Shown one piece after another: positions 43,277 through 56,026 of a DNA stretch of 64,000 nt (position 1 is its first letter; every line of letters begins with the position of its first letter). The stretch is from Volvariella volvacea V23 (Eukaryota > Basidiomycota > Agaricomycetes > Agaricales > Pluteaceae). A program made the position numbers and the translations under genes. The stretch spans positions 593,140-657,139 of the forward strand of contig KB722747.1 in assembly GCA_000349905.1 (NCBI GenBank), read 5' to 3'. The notes under the pieces are model-generated. The model did not search any database and had not been told where the DNA came from. It worked only from the letters and a program-made list of their open reading frames with translations.

Positions 43277-44783
43277 ATGCTACGACATACGAGCTTATTG
43301 TTAGCCTTGAACACCATCCAACTCTCGTTACCTGCGCAAGCAGTTACGTATGAAGTCACTGTTGGTGCAGATGGCGAGTTTTTCTTCGAACCACAGTGGG
43401 TAAATGCTGTCACCGGTGACATAGTCAACTTTACCTTGTGTCTCTATTCCCCATTTTTGACCTCGGCTTGATTCGATTCCACTAACTCTTCTTTTACTAT
43501 TGTAGCAATCCAAAAAATCACTCAGTGACCCAGTCTGCCTTTGAGGCACCCTGCGTTCTGATTGCAGAGGGTTTGGATTCAGGATTGTAAGTATTATGTT
43601 TAATTCTCTGTATCCTCAAGACACGTTCGATTAATTGTCTCTCTAGCATTCCAGTAACCCCAGATACCGACCCTCGGCCGAACTGGGAGGTAACAATGGA
43701 TGACACGAGTCCTACGTGGTTCTATTGCGCACAAATAGGGCATTGTGGTGCGGATGAGTCCGAGCCAAATGGTGATCTGCTACAATGTTCACCAATGCAC
43801 GCCATATAGGAATGGTCTTCGCCATCAACCCAAGTCCTGAGAGCGAGGAGCACTCGTTTACAGTCTTCAGAGATCTCGCTATTCAAATCAACGGAACAGG
43901 CGCCAAGCCCTCGATAGCAACGACGGCTTCTAACTCGGAGTCGACTGACATTTATGTCACTCCTCCTCCGCCGTCTTGCAACCGCTATCGTTACGGATCC
44001 TCAAGGCTCAGTTTGGAAAACTATTTACACCAGCTATACGATACACCAGGTACGTTTTAGTGTGCTTGTTGTAAGTCTAGATCAAACTCAAATATGATAG
44101 TTTGTGTTGCAGAATATACTTTTGCTGCTGAGCCAGCTGAACACAGAATCGTTGTCGGTGCAAAGGGCGACCTCGTATTTAGCCCAGAAAGTATTACAGC
44201 ATCGATTGGGGATATCGTCGCTTTTGAGTTCAGGCCGAAGAACCATACTGTGACGCAATCAAGCTTCTCAAATCCCTGTGTGCGATTGGTTAATGACTCT
44301 AGGGATCTTGGATTTGCTTCTGGGTTGTAAGTCGTTTCAGCACCTCGATGGGTCATGCGCGCTTATATTATGGTTGATAGCCAACCTGTATCGGCGGAAG
44401 CTACGGAGTTCCCAGAGTTCCGGATTCTCATTAATGATGTGCACATTTACAGCTCTGTGATATTCAATTCCCAATTATCATGATTTGTTCATCTACTTTA
44501 GACTGCACCAATCTGGGGCTACTGTGGCCAGACAAATCACTGTGGCGCTGGAATGGTTTCCTCCATCAATGCAGTCGAATCAGGTCCTAACAATATCAAT
44601 GCATTTAAAACTCTAGCTCAAAGGATTAATGGGACCTCTGTGAATGCCGATTCCGATGGTTCATCAGATAGTTCAGGGGAGGGTGAGGACGAGGAAAGCG
44701 CCGCTTCGGTGGTGACAGGTGTGGGTCTAGTCAGTTTGGTTGGCATTGGATTGTTTGTTAGATATGTAGGCGTAATATTCTAA
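43277..44783 (+). CDS. Secreted tandem cupredoxin protein, membrane- or GPI-anchored
   Basis: It begins MLRHTSLLLALNTIQLSLPAQA, a signal peptide, and then reads AVTYEVTVGADGEFFFEPQ. Two plastocyanin-like domains follow, spread over several exons. Domain 1 has NHSVTQS, WFYCAQIGHCG and then MVFAINP. Domain 2 has NHTVTQSSF, IWGYCGQTNHCGAGMV. Each keeps the type 1 copper ligands His, Cys, His, Met. In domain 1 the likely splice removes two residues between HCG and M. A Ser/Thr/Asn linker separates the domains. The C-terminus has an acidic Ser-rich stretch, then a hydrophobic tail (VVTGVGLVSLVGIGLFV), fitting a GPI signal or single membrane helix. Related extracellular serine-rich cupredoxins are common in Agaricomycetes; their roles in electron transfer or adhesion are unproven. 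Confidence 0.75.
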
Positions 44784-45124
44784 TTGTTGTAACTTCATGC
44801 AAATTGTTGTACTTTGCGTATGTTGTCGCTATTCTATACTATACCCTTTTGTAAATATTTAACATATGTTACGATGAACCGAAGTGGTTAACTATACCCC
44901 CAAGGCGGGAAATAGTTTGGGCCATTTGGGATTTCGTAACTTCTCAAGTACAAGCAAGACTCCCAACCTGATCCATCGCGAGTCAAGCAACACCCATCAG
45001 ATTTCCAGTTGTGCAGAGTTGCTCTGGTTGGTGACACGTTCGTTTATTTGCGGATGTTTACACGCACGCAGTAATTTGCTCCCATCGCGCTTACCAGTGC
45101 CCGCCACCTTCATCCTTGATATCC
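44784..45124. other. Intergenic, YIF1 upstream region
   Basis: AT-rich after the cupredoxin stop. The short plus-strand frame here has no features. It presumably contains the YIF1 promoter. Confidence 0.4.
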
Positions 45125-46261
45125 ATGTCCAATTTTCCCTCTCATTCTCCACCACCCCTCCGGCATCCTGTGCCCACCTACCCGGCATATATACCAGAAC
45201 CACCAGCAACGCCAGTATGGGGAATGAACGATGCTACTGCTCAATTTAGTATGCAGTTGGGTCAGAGTGCGGTCGCGGCTGGACAGGAGTATGTGCAACG
45301 AAATGTGAGCCTTTTTCCTTGAAAATCTGCATACAAATAGGCTTACTGTATGCTGTTTCCTTTACAGTTCGGGAGCATGTTCCCTGCTTCAACGGCATTC
45401 AAGCACCACTTCAACGTCTCGAATTCGTACGTGGTGAAGAAGATCAGCCTGTTGCTTTTTCCTTGGCTGCACAAGCCGTGGAGTAGACGGATTCGTCGGC
45501 TAGAACACGGGCAAATGGAATGGCATCCGCCTAGAGATGATGTGAACAGCCCCGACCTTTACATCCCAGGTGCGTGTTATCCTCTGTACGTACTGTTTTG
45601 GGAGCTCACCTAGCGTTCTAGTCATGGCCCTGCTTACCTACGTCCTTTTGGCCGCTTTATTGTCAAGCACAAAAGACCCCAAGGTAGGCTTCAAGCTATC
45701 TATGCGCTCATATCACCTCTTAAGAGTGCTCTCATCAAGGTTCTCGGGGAGACCGCGTCTCGGGCTTTTGGGGTTGTGTTATTGGATTTCTTGTTCGTGA
45801 AGTTGGGTTGCTATTTCCTCAATGTCCAAGGTTCGAGTCAAGTGGTGGATCTTGTTGCCTACTCGGGATACAAATTCATCGGGTGCGTGTTGCTATACTT
45901 GAATGCATTACTCATCGTTAATCCTTCAATTAGCGTCATCCTGACACTCTCGACAAGTCTCGTCCCTATGTTCCCGAGTTTCCTGTGGAAGCTGGTCTTT
46001 TTATACGCATTCCTAGCCAACGCTTTCTTCCTCGTGCGTTCCATTCTTCTTTTCGTATGGCCACGTGTAACCTTTCTGTGTTCGTAGCTACGATCGTTAC
46101 GCAGCGTTGTTCTGCCTGATCCTTCAATTTCAATATCCACGAATCCAACGCCCACAACCACTGCAACTGTCAACCCAGCTCAGAGGCGGAGAAGAATCGG
46201 GTTCTTGTTCCTCGTGGCCGTTTGTCAGATCGTATATATGGGTATTTTAGTGCGGGTTTAA
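45125..46261 (+). CDS. YIF1: Yif1, Golgi/ER vesicle-transport membrane protein
   Basis: The exons are 45125-45304, 45368-45569, 45622-45683, 45740-45882, 45934-46033 and 46088-46261, in phase, giving 286 residues. A Pro-rich cytosolic N-terminus (HSPPPLRHPVPTYPAYIPEP) leads to the conserved FNVSNSYVVKKISLLLFPWLHKPWSRRIRR and PPRDDVNSPDLYIPVMALLTYVLL. Membrane segments with the family signatures VLGETASRAFGVVLLDFLFVKLGCYFLNVQG and VDLVAYSGYKFIG follow, then FLYAFLANAFFLLRSLRSVVLPD. A final hydrophobic helix, FLFLVAVCQIVYMGIL, ends the protein. Yif1 partners Yip1 in a complex that binds Rab GTPases such as Ypt1/Ypt31 and acts in ER-Golgi transport. It is of normal length, with no oddities. Confidence 0.92.
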
Positions 46262-46740
46262 TGCAACTGGAGTAGACTTCCAGACTTTGACAACCTCTCT
46301 GATCTCAAAACACAGGGTATTGGGTACCCATGTAGACCATGCGATAAGACATAGGTCGTTGGGTGACAGATGTCATGAAAATCATTATCTCATTTAACCG
46401 CGTTTCGTCATGACAACTAAACTTACGTCTCGCTCTCTCCTTTGTGCAAGGAGCACCTCACTGCTTTCCAATGCGCTATTAAGTTGGGTTTAGCCTCTGG
46501 AAAGTACCTCTGCTCGGCCTCCATCTTGTAAATTGACGACCTCCTCTTCGAGTGATCAAATTGTCTGGAAGTGGTCTCTCATCGCTTGAATAAATCTCAA
46601 TTTTATTCTCACTAAAATCCTTCGTGTGTCGTCGCTGGTTACGTTGTAACACCAGCGCCACACAATTAGTGATGCGCATCAACGCCGTGGGAATGTCGTT
46701 CGCCTCTACCACACCGATTGATTAAAGTCCTTGAGCTCCT
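46262..46740. other. Intergenic region
   Basis: YIF1 3' flank and S9 peptidase upstream region. A 77-codon minus-strand frame (46712-46479) shows no features. Confidence 0.4.
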
Positions 46741-49181
46741 ATGGTTAGGAAAGCGCCATATGGGACCTGGGAGTCTCCCATTACAGCCAGTTTAATCACA
46801 GCATCAGTAAGTGCATATGACCCTTAACCCCACAATACCTTGAATCTGGTGACTCTTCTAGTCTATCAAGCTCACAGATGTACTTGTTGACTCCGTGACC
46901 TCGAAAGTCTACCATATCGAGAATCGGCCTTCTGAACGGGGAAGGGCTGTGCTAGTTGAGACCGAGTCTGGACGAGATGTAGTTGGAAAAGAGGCAAATG
47001 TCAGGACTGGTGTACAGGAGTATGGGGGTGCGGCTGCCATCGTCTATGATGGTCGCGCATATTACTCAAATTATACGGATGGGAGGGTATATCAAATTCA
47101 TTTAAGCGGTAATCTCACTGGAGAGGCGGAACCTGTCACGCCTGGTAGGTGCTTTAGTTCCAGAGCCTCACAATCAACTCTTTGGTGCGCATATAGTCAC
47201 CTAGAAGATCTCTGACCTTGCTCTTAGATAATCCTGCCTATCGTTACGCAAATTTTGACGTTCATCCTATCTATCCCCATCTACTCATTGCGGTACTGGA
47301 AGATCACACAAACGATACCCCTGCGACGATCGTAACTACCCTTCATATAATAAACACCAAGACCAAGACGATCTCTCTCTTCGTTTCTGGCGCAGATTTT
47401 TATGCCCAACCCAAGTTTTCCCCAGACGGAAACCACGTTGCTTGGCTCGAGTGGAATCATCCCGATATGCCTTGGGACGGGGCGAGGTTATTCATTGCGG
47501 ACGTAAAGGCAACACGGCCGGATACATCAAACACTGGTGCTGATATACTCGATATACAGTTGAAACCTACAAATCTCATCCACGTAGCTGGTGAGCGAGG
47601 AAAAATCAGTGCAGGATATCCTTCGTGGCTTCCTGGCCCCCCCAGGCTTATATTCACCTCCGATTCGGCTTCCGGATACCAAACCCCTTACGTTTACTAC
47701 TTGGACAACTCCACGACCTTTTGCCCATTTGATTCGACCGTGAATAGAGACTTTGCTCCACCAGCATGGAGCTTGAGTACCTTCCCTTACACCCCTATTC
47801 TGGGGGGTACAGCAGCTATCTGGGCGGGTATATCAAGCGACGGCGGTAGAGAGCAATTATATTTGGTCTCCACTAGCCATAATGGCCCGTGGACGCCACA
47901 GACAATCCAGGAAGCTGAAAGCTATGTAAGTATAGACTGTCTTAAGGGGCTGCCTGGAGGTCTGGAGTTCGTGTTCATCGGGGGGAAAGTCGACGGTGAC
48001 AAAGAGTTGGTGAAGGGGCGATGGGCTCTGCCTGCAGGGGCTGCGAAGGAACAGTCGCAGAATGAAGGGAAACTCCATAATCACGTGGAATTGACCGTAC
48101 TTCGAAGCACCACAACAGAAGAGGCTATCCGCTTGAGGGCATATATCTCCCGTCCCCGTCCAATTACAGTCCCATCCGCGAGCGTTGACAATAGCCAGTC
48201 TGGGGCTAATCAGGGTGAACTGTATATTAACTACTATCCTCCTTTCAACCCCGAGTATGCTGGTAGCGATATAGCGGATGAACGGCCGCCTTGTGCGGTA
48301 AATGTGCACGGCGGACCAACTGGGATGCTCGGTCATGGCTTGCATTGGGAGAAGCAATATTATACATCTAGAGGATGGGCATGGTGAGTACTTCTACCAA
48401 ATTTAAGCTCGTGGATGATTAAAAACGTGTGATATAGGTTGGACGTAAACTATGGTGGCTCCTCTGGATATGGAAGAGCTTACAGGGATCGCTTAAAAGG
48501 AAACTGGGGAATCGTGGACGTGGGGGATTGCATTCGGGCTGCCAAATACATCTCCGCTTCTGGGGCCTCTATAGCTTCCCTGGATTCTAGCGTCGTAGCG
48601 GCGGATCCAAAGCGACTCGTCATTCGAGGTGGCTCAGCAGGGGGATTCACTGTCCTTTCGACCCTTTCTTCTCCCCTCGATCACGATGGCACACAGCATG
48701 CGGGGGTTTTTGCAGCTGGTACCTCGTCCTATGGAGTATCGGACTTGAAGCTGCTCTCAGAGGATACGCATAAATTCGAATCGCATTACTTGGAGGGATT
48801 ACTCGGTGGTGCGATCGAAGATATACCGGAGGTGTACGCCGAGAGGTCGCCTATTAATCACGCTGAGAAGATTGTGGCGCCTTTATTGGTATGTCTGACG
48901 CCTTTTTGCGTCGGAACCTACTAAATGCCTTTATTACTTCCTGCTTAAACTGCATATAGGTGCTTCAAGGAGAGGTGGATAGAGTCGTACCGATCGAGCA
49001 AGCCCAGACGATAGTTGAGAAAATTAAAAGTAAAGGTGGCAAGGTGGAGTATCACGTATATGAAGGCGAAGGTCATGGATGGAGAAGAGCAGAGAACATC
49101 AAGGACGCTTTAGAGAGGGAGTTACATTTTTATGAAAAAACCTTGATGATCGGTGTGAGGAGCACGACTGTAAACGTATAA
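46741..49181 (+). CDS. Prolyl-oligopeptidase family (S9) peptidase
   Basis: The exons are 46741-46806, 46862-47144, 47228-48383, 48438-48888 and 48960-49181, in phase, giving 725 residues. The first two thirds form a beta-propeller (WESPITASLIT, VLVETESGRDVVGKEANVR, FSPDGNHVAWLEWNHPDMPWD), with a WESPI start as in acylaminoacyl-peptidase-like S9C enzymes. The C-terminal alpha/beta hydrolase has the oxyanion strand VNVHGGPTG, the nucleophile RGGSAGGF, Asp in LQGEVDRVVP and His in EGEGHGWRR. All three members of the Ser-Asp-His triad are visible. The enzyme should release dipeptides or N-terminal residues from short peptides. No signal peptide, so cytosolic. The one GC-like oddity is that exon 4 begins with the last base of a split Trp codon, which is normal splicing. 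Confidence 0.9.
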
Positions 49182-50101
49182 CTAAGTTCATCAGTGCTTA
49201 AGATTACGATGGCCACTGCTTTGTAACATGGTATTCGCGATAACAAGCTCTTGGAGGTCAGAAGATACAACAAGTGAACCCTTTCACGCTAGCTAGGAGA
49301 GCTAAGTATACAACAAACAGCAGAGGGATCACATAGATATGGTACCAAAGGCTCCATAAGAGCATTGCTCAAGTTGCAACACAGATTTCTCCCCCCAGTT
49401 CATCCAGTAAGTTCCAGAAATGAAGCCTGTAACTGTAGATAAGCAAATTTAAGGCACAATTTATTTTCTTCAAATAAATTCTTTTAACATTAATGGAACC
49501 AAACCCTAAAGACGCTTATTCCCATGTTTGTAGACTCCGAGCCGCGTGGAATTTTGGTAGCACTTGTTGTAAGTCCATAACATGGGTCATGTGCAATAAG
49601 GCTCTTAACCCGTCGTGGAACTGGTCGAAGAAGCTGAGAGGTGAAGTGCTTACCGAAATTTTGGCATCTGAATTTGGATGGCAATGAGGTGGTAGATACA
49701 TATGCAATAAAACACAATGACCAACAGGTGAACAGCAGGAAAAACACCCAAAAGCACCCGAAAATGATGTTTAGGGCTTGCAAAGAACCTAGACCAATGG
49801 CACACAAAAAAATCCAAAACACGAAAAAGTAGTTCAGGTGGATAAGTTATAGAGACTATAAAGGGTTTTACACTAGTTGGCTATGCTTCACCACGAATTC
49901 TCCTGCGAGAGGGTTAGACAGCCGGCGAACACATGCAATATCCGTTCCAGTGCAAGATGTCCGATTAACAGCATTAATAGTAATAGAGATACATAAGAAA
50001 ACGAAGGAAACAAAGACCCTAAGAACAATATTCGAGCTGCCAACCGAACCTACGGGAGTAATCACCACCCCAATCCATCTCATGGGTCCCGGGGATATAT
50101 T
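49182..50101. other. Intergenic region, convergent genes
   Basis: About 0.9 kb between two converging genes. AT-rich, with overlapping short frames on both strands and no recognisable content. Confidence 0.4.
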
Positions 50102-50709
50102 CTAAAATTGCAGCTGAGATCTGATGTATGCATCCAAGGCGAAGGGAGCCATACCTTTTCCAACCCAAGTAATCTCCACTGTGTGGCGTCCAGGCGGGAC
50201 CACTACAACACCACCACTGAAATTGTAGTTGACACATCGCGAGATGTTGTCGCCACAAGTGACGTATTTATCCAAGACGAAGTCTGAAGTGATGCCACTT
50301 GGAACACCATCAACGTTGATAGCCATCTGCATGTCTCGGGCATCGAGATCGATGATAGAAAGTCGGTGAGGTCTTGGATGTTCGAGTGTATATGTGACGG
50401 GCATCGGATAGCCGTCGGGTCCAGGAAGGAATGTATTCGGTGTCCATTTTTGGAATATCCTGGTCGGAGGCCTACACGTCAAATAATCTTCTGCACGAGT
50501 AATTACTGAATGATCGTCTACGATGACTGAGGTTAGAGATGCGATAAACCCTGGAGGAAGGGAGTGCTTAGATCAATTTGGGAGGAATGAGGTCAAAACT
50601 CACTCCAGATCATGGACAATATGGTGAAAATGGTAACTGTGGTTATTCCTCTATCCACGTATTGAATTACCCGACTTGGCTTATTTTCTGGGATATCCCA
50701 ACTCTTCAT
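50102..50709 (-). CDS. Small type II membrane protein of unknown function
   Basis: Two exons, 50709-50604 and 50550-50102, join in phase to give 184 residues. The start is MKSWDIPENKP. A hydrophobic segment near residues 25-48 (TTVTIFTILSMIW, then RFIASLTSVIV) is spanned by the single intron. The remaining ~135 residues form a compact beta-rich domain with four Cys (LTCRPPT, KYVTCGDNISRCVNYNF), fitting disulphides on the luminal or outer side. The end reads GGVVVVPPGRHTVEITWVGKG, like an immunoglobulin or jelly-roll strand pair. I do not recognise the family. Its start lies about 90 bases beyond the stop of the Ppo-like gene on the same strand; a shared function is possible but not shown. Confidence 0.65.
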
Positions 50710-50799
50710 CCTCTGCGGGAACTTTATACTATGAATTCGTGCAAGAGCTCGTGAATCAAGGAGTTTGGTGTGACACAGGTTGCCTTTACCTTTGATACT

Positions 50800-53700
50800 T
50801 TATGCCTTTGAAGTCAGCAAACTCGGATTCGTCATGAAGTTAAGCCACTCACTTTAACTTTGAGGGATTGAGGGTAGATAGACTCTATGTTGGTTTCCTC
50901 ATCTACGAAGGTATAATGATATGGCTGGGTGACAGGTTCGCAAATTGCTCTCGCATAAAAGATTTACACGCACCAATCGGTTAGCCTGCTTTTTCGTGTA
51001 ACCTTGTGAACGCCTCAAGCCTTCCAATGCAAAGATAGGCCCAACGATCTTAATTTACAATATAAGCCTGTTGTCATCATATTCTGTGAGGTCTCACTTC
51101 TGGCATAATCTTCCACTACCAGTGAGCGAAACGCAGATAACTGCAAGAGATTTACGCACCTCTTCAACAAATGACACCCCAGGACATTTGTGGAATCCTA
51201 GTCCTTGCACCGAGTGTACTGTGCGACTCGGGTCGATATTTTTAGGATCTTTGAAATAATCCTGACAAACAATATTATTTAGCAACACTCAATAGATCTG
51301 CTCAGGACGACACTTACGCTCAGATGAGCTTGACCAAAGTTCAATCGCACCAAGCGATTCAGCGTGATGTCTTTGAGTTCACCCGGAACGTCTTCCTTCT
51401 CGCGGGTGGCATGCAGCGCGTTGACTTTCGTCTGCGGCTGCTTCCCTGTATGCGACCCACTCGCACTAGGACTCGCAGTTTCTTCACTCACATTCTCGCG
51501 CTGTTTTCCCTTCGAATTTCCATCTTCTTTTTGGTTGCTCAGACTCTTCTTGTCGTCCTTGGCGTTGGTTTTATCATCCTTGCTTTGGTCTCTCTCGTTC
51601 GTAGCTCTATCTCTCGCTTCCTTTTCGTGAGCTCTGTCTTTATAATCCAATCGCCAACTTTCCGTTATGGTCTCAGGATCATAAACGCGGAACAAGGAAA
51701 ACGGTTGATCGAGACCTATAATGATTGTGGAGTGTTATAAGTAACATCATCAGGCGAAAGGATCACGCACGTTGAGCCTCGCGGCAATAACCCATAACGG
51801 TCTTTCTCCCACTCTCTTTCCATCTATCCTCTTCCTGCACGCATAATTCGTGCAACGTTTGCAAGTACTCACTGCGACGTAAATAGAAATCGATGACTTG
51901 TATACAAGCTAAAAAGCCGCTAAGATATTAGATGCCATCCAAGAACAGAGGATAAGACTACCTGAAGCTAGATTGACGGAGGCGACGACGGCCAGGCCGA
52001 GGGAATTGGCAACTATCCGATTTTTCTCGACATTTTGCCTTTGCTTCCTCGACCACTCTTCTTCATTAACGAATTTCGGTTTGTTTTTCTGTTTTTCTTC
52101 GGGGCTTTTCACCTCCGTCATCCGCTTTTCTAGCTCGGCAACCTGCTCGAGATGCTTCATGAAGACTTGCTCAAAACCTCCTATGGCGCTCCCATTGGCT
52201 CTGGTAATCCTCTGCAAGAAGCTCTCCGAGGTCCCATGCCCTTTGACAGGGAACCCAGACCACCACTCTAAAAAGATGCGTCTCAAGAACTCCCACCAAG
52301 ACCACCAGTACTGTGAAAGTCAACAATCACAGCGTGACACTCAAATCATTCCGCTCACCGGCACATCGACTTTCGTGACTTTGAATCCTTTCTCCAGTAG
52401 CTCAGCGTACTCATTAGCAATCTTTTCCGCCTGATTTTGCACTTCAAGCGCCTCCTTTGGACGGGACCGAAGGAAGACGTGCCTATAATGGAAGGGTTAA
52501 GTGTATGTTTATCCCTTTTATCCGTCCACTACTCACTCGAATAGGGTGGCAAACTTGGCGACGTGCTTCTGCATCTCTTCATCAAACTTTTGTCGTTTAT
52601 CAATGTTAGTTATACTGTTGACGTCTTCACCCGATATGTTCCACGGATTGTTATCGTGAACGCCTGGTAGTCCGAACTGCAAACATGAACGGTCATCCTG
52701 GTTGATAAAAAGCTACAATAGGACGAAACGCAACATACAATCTGGTCGCACACCCACTGGGTACACACGGGTAAAATGACGTCTTTCGCAATATCGATCT
52801 CGTTATTCCTAAGACAAGTATTACGACATGAGCAACCTGAAAGCAGTTGCATGCTCAATTGTATGCTACTTACTTGTTCTTGAGCGCCACTCTTTTAGAA
52901 ACCAAGTGGGAGAAATAGGCCGAATTCTCCCACAGGACTCGCTTGTTTGGAAGTAGCGCATAGAGTGTCTATTAGATTGATGAGGGACATTAGACGAGGA
53001 GTGGTTAAAAGCAAATCGCACCATCATTTGGTCGAAGTTATGGCTGAAGCGAAGTAGTATATTAGAACTAATCATCTGAATTTACGAACTGAACGTACTG
53101 GCTCACTTCATCTATGCCGAGGAGGTACCTATAAAGTGTCGGCGCAGGTGGATAAAGAACCTAGAACAAGCCACCTACCCATATCCGCCAGTAAGCTTTT
53201 TCAATCGTGGCATATAGTTCGTCTTATATTCTTGAGGTAGATTAGCAATATAGGAAATCGTTGTCATATTCGTTATATCGAGGGGCTGCGTAGCTTCTAA
53301 CGGCGATAACGTATCATAATCGGTATGGGATTTCTCACGTTTGAGGTGTTCCTCAGTCACTTTGGGAAGGCTAAAGGGATAATGTGCGTATATGTTATTG
53401 TATGTATACCAGTCCTCGAGGTGCGTGAGTATCACTGCGGGAGAACGATTTGTTATGTAAAGAAGCAATAGGCAACGAGACGATACATACAGTCCGTCAA
53501 GACACTACCTTGCTTGGCATCTGCTTTAGATTTGCAAAAATCTTCAACATTAATGGCTTAAGCGGGGATTAGTGTTCCGACTATATCTTATAGGGAACGA
53601 GTTACCGATGGCTTCCTTATGGATAGGATCGGCACGTATGGTGGTGATCTAGAGTGCGGGAACTAAGAATAAAATATTGGTGAGATAAGAGCTGTTGTGC

Positions 53701-55704
53701 TCACAAGATCGACGAGGAGGGCATATGTCTTAAAGAGGGTAAGTGGTAGACTAGCCTAATCGCAAGGCACGAACCTGTGTAAAGCCAAAGCCAAATCCGT
53801 CCTTATTCTCTCGATCCACCGAAGCTTCTCCCTGAAGACCAACCTAACCCCACTATTAGACATCTGGACAATACAACAACAGACACAGTACTACTCACGA
53901 ATAAATCCAACTTGTTGATGTCTCCATATAGTCTCTGCGCCGTTCTCCCAATTTCGCTGTCGTTCCACTGAGCGAAACTCTCCAGAGCTATAATAAAGGT
54001 AAGCAAGGGACGACCCTCATGACTGTGCACATACGCTTCAGTCCAATTGACCGCCGGTATTCGTTAAACGTGTAGCCCGTGTCTCGGCTGCGTTTGATGA
54101 GCCTTTTTACCTCATCCTTGATAGCCGCTATGTCGGGCGCATTTCCCGCTCTCGGGCGTCCAACGAGCGTTTCTGTAGCCCGCACAAGGATATTCATAAT
54201 TGCCATTCCTGTCTCGTCGGCGGTATTGTTGGCGTCCTGCGTCGCAGGCCTAGGGGTATTGGCGTTCCCCTCTCCTTCATTCGGCACGGGGTAAAGTGAA
54301 GGGCTCTTTGAAAGCATTCACAAAGTGGCATCAACAGGTTGGTGTTTTACGCACCTGGTAAAGAGCCCAGGAGGTCTTGTATCGGTAGAACTTATCCTTT
54401 CTCTGGACAAAGTTGGTCGTGGTGTGATACATATGATTCAGAGACCAGAACGTACCTCGCCTGCTCCCAGGTTAAGAGTGAAGTGTTTCTCCGTCATTGG
54501 AACCCCCGTAAGGCCTTTCATGAAATCCTGTATCACAAGATTGATAAACAACTTGCAGTTGATGACTCTGGCGGCTTCAAACAATGCATCGTCTTCTGGC
54601 ATGCCATTTGCCTTCCATCGAGTTCTGTCCTTCTTCAACTCATCTACCAGGCTCTGGTCGGAGATCAATGATGGTGTCCGTCGAGGCAAAGGTTAATCAC
54701 CCACGTTATGATTGCGCGCGAAGAGGAAAAGAATAGCATGGGCAACCCGCGAATGCGCCAGATCATCGGTCTGCGGGAGCTTATCATATACTTGCTTTTC
54801 GTCTATTTTCCCATCTGCGAGTTTCTCTCTACGATTACTTCCGTTCCCGTCCGGGCTTTGTTGCGTCCTTTCTTGATAGCGAAGAGGAGAGTCTCTTGGA
54901 TTAGGTCCATAGAGCGGGGACAGATCCAAAAAGGGACTAGTTCCATTGTGATCACTGTCCTGGCTTTTGGGACTTGCATCTAACGTTTGCTGAATGGGTC
55001 ACGTGGTGAGTACAACAACACCGAATAGTAGGCGGATGAATACTCACAGCCAAAATGTTTAGAAGGCCATAGATGACAGCACTAATCCCTCCGTGGTGCC
55101 CCTCCCTTTTAGGATTTTTCTGGTTAATGAAAAGATTCGAAATGATTTCGTCATCCGTTGGTAGTCTACCTTCCGATAGCCTAGTGGACTGCTCCGAAGT
55201 TTTATGGCTGGCGTAGGAGGTGTCGGGTGGCTCGGTTCTGGAAATAGATAAACGAGGAGTGTTGTCCTCGACTATATGAACAACGTCAGCGGTGGCATCA
55301 TAGTCAGGAGAGGGCCAAGTACACACATATCTTGATGACTTGGGCATTGAATCGCTCTGCATCTTTTCCTAGGGTGTCCTTGAACTTGTGGATGGCTTTG
55401 AATGCCTCATAATGCTGTGATGGTCCAGAATGAGTGTGGAGATGCAGAGGAGATATTTTATACGGACATGAAGTCTGCGATCCCAAGTCTGGTTATCTGG
55501 GTTGAAGCTCGGCACTGCACAAAACTGTGTCTGCGCCTGGGGTTAGTTTATCGTAAGGAGTAGAAGTAGAATTGAGCCCACTAGGCTAGTTCGGGCACGC
55601 TTCAGTTCCTCCGTTTCTTCAGGGGGCTGTGTGCCGACCACCGTGCCGACCAACTTGGAGACGACGGCGGGAGGGTTGGGCAAGTAGGCGGCGAGATTGG
55701 GCAT
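50800..55704 (-). CDS. Ppo-like heme dioxygenase/P450 fusion, divergent
   Basis: A long gene of more than twenty small exons, starting at ATG 55704 (MPNLAAYLPNPPAVV) and ending at TAA 50800. The N-terminal half resembles the animal-heme-peroxidase domain of linoleate dioxygenases: FLDLSPLYGPNP, HAILFLFARNHN, EAARVINCKLFINLVIQDF and RLYGDINKLDLF. The C-terminal half is P450-like: YNNIYAHYPFSLP, then the heme-thiolate motif GLGFHKCPG at about 51180-51210. Such fusions make oxylipin (psi factor) hormones that steer sporulation. Two dioxygenase heme-ligand sites look altered. The His-Asp expected before the FLDLSPLYG segment reads Ala-Gln (NILAQTLDAS). The YRWH motif reads YRYK (KFYRYKTSW, near 54390). 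Another Lys/Asp/Ser-rich insert lies at 51420-51640. The exon chain was only partly fixed, so length is not given. Confidence 0.75.
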
Positions 55705-56026
55705 GACTCTTGGTTATTGCTGGGCACAAATCGTCCACCTATCCGTTAGTATTGCCAATCCATTGCGCTATATATTGCTGCGGTTAGCTGAGGTTTTGCG
55801 TGCACACCACGCACTGAAAGACGCGCAGATCTCAAATAGGATCTAGCACGTGGCTTCCCCGAGTCAGTGACCAATCTGAAAGTACCATCGAAGATCGAGA
55901 TCGAGATTGACGTGAGACCCCGGCCACTGTCACCACAGTTGGTGTTGTGTATTTCCAGGAGGCCACCTCGTGGAATGTATAAAGCGATTTCCAGCAGCCT
56001 CTACCAAGTCAAGTGCTACAAGCGCT
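55705..56026. promoter_or_regulatory. Divergent promoter between Ppo-like and DUF2235 genes
   Basis: About 320 bases between two outward-facing starts. No specific site was identified. The DUF2235 frame stays open a little upstream of its ATG (to 55970) but that codon is GTG. Confidence 0.4.
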
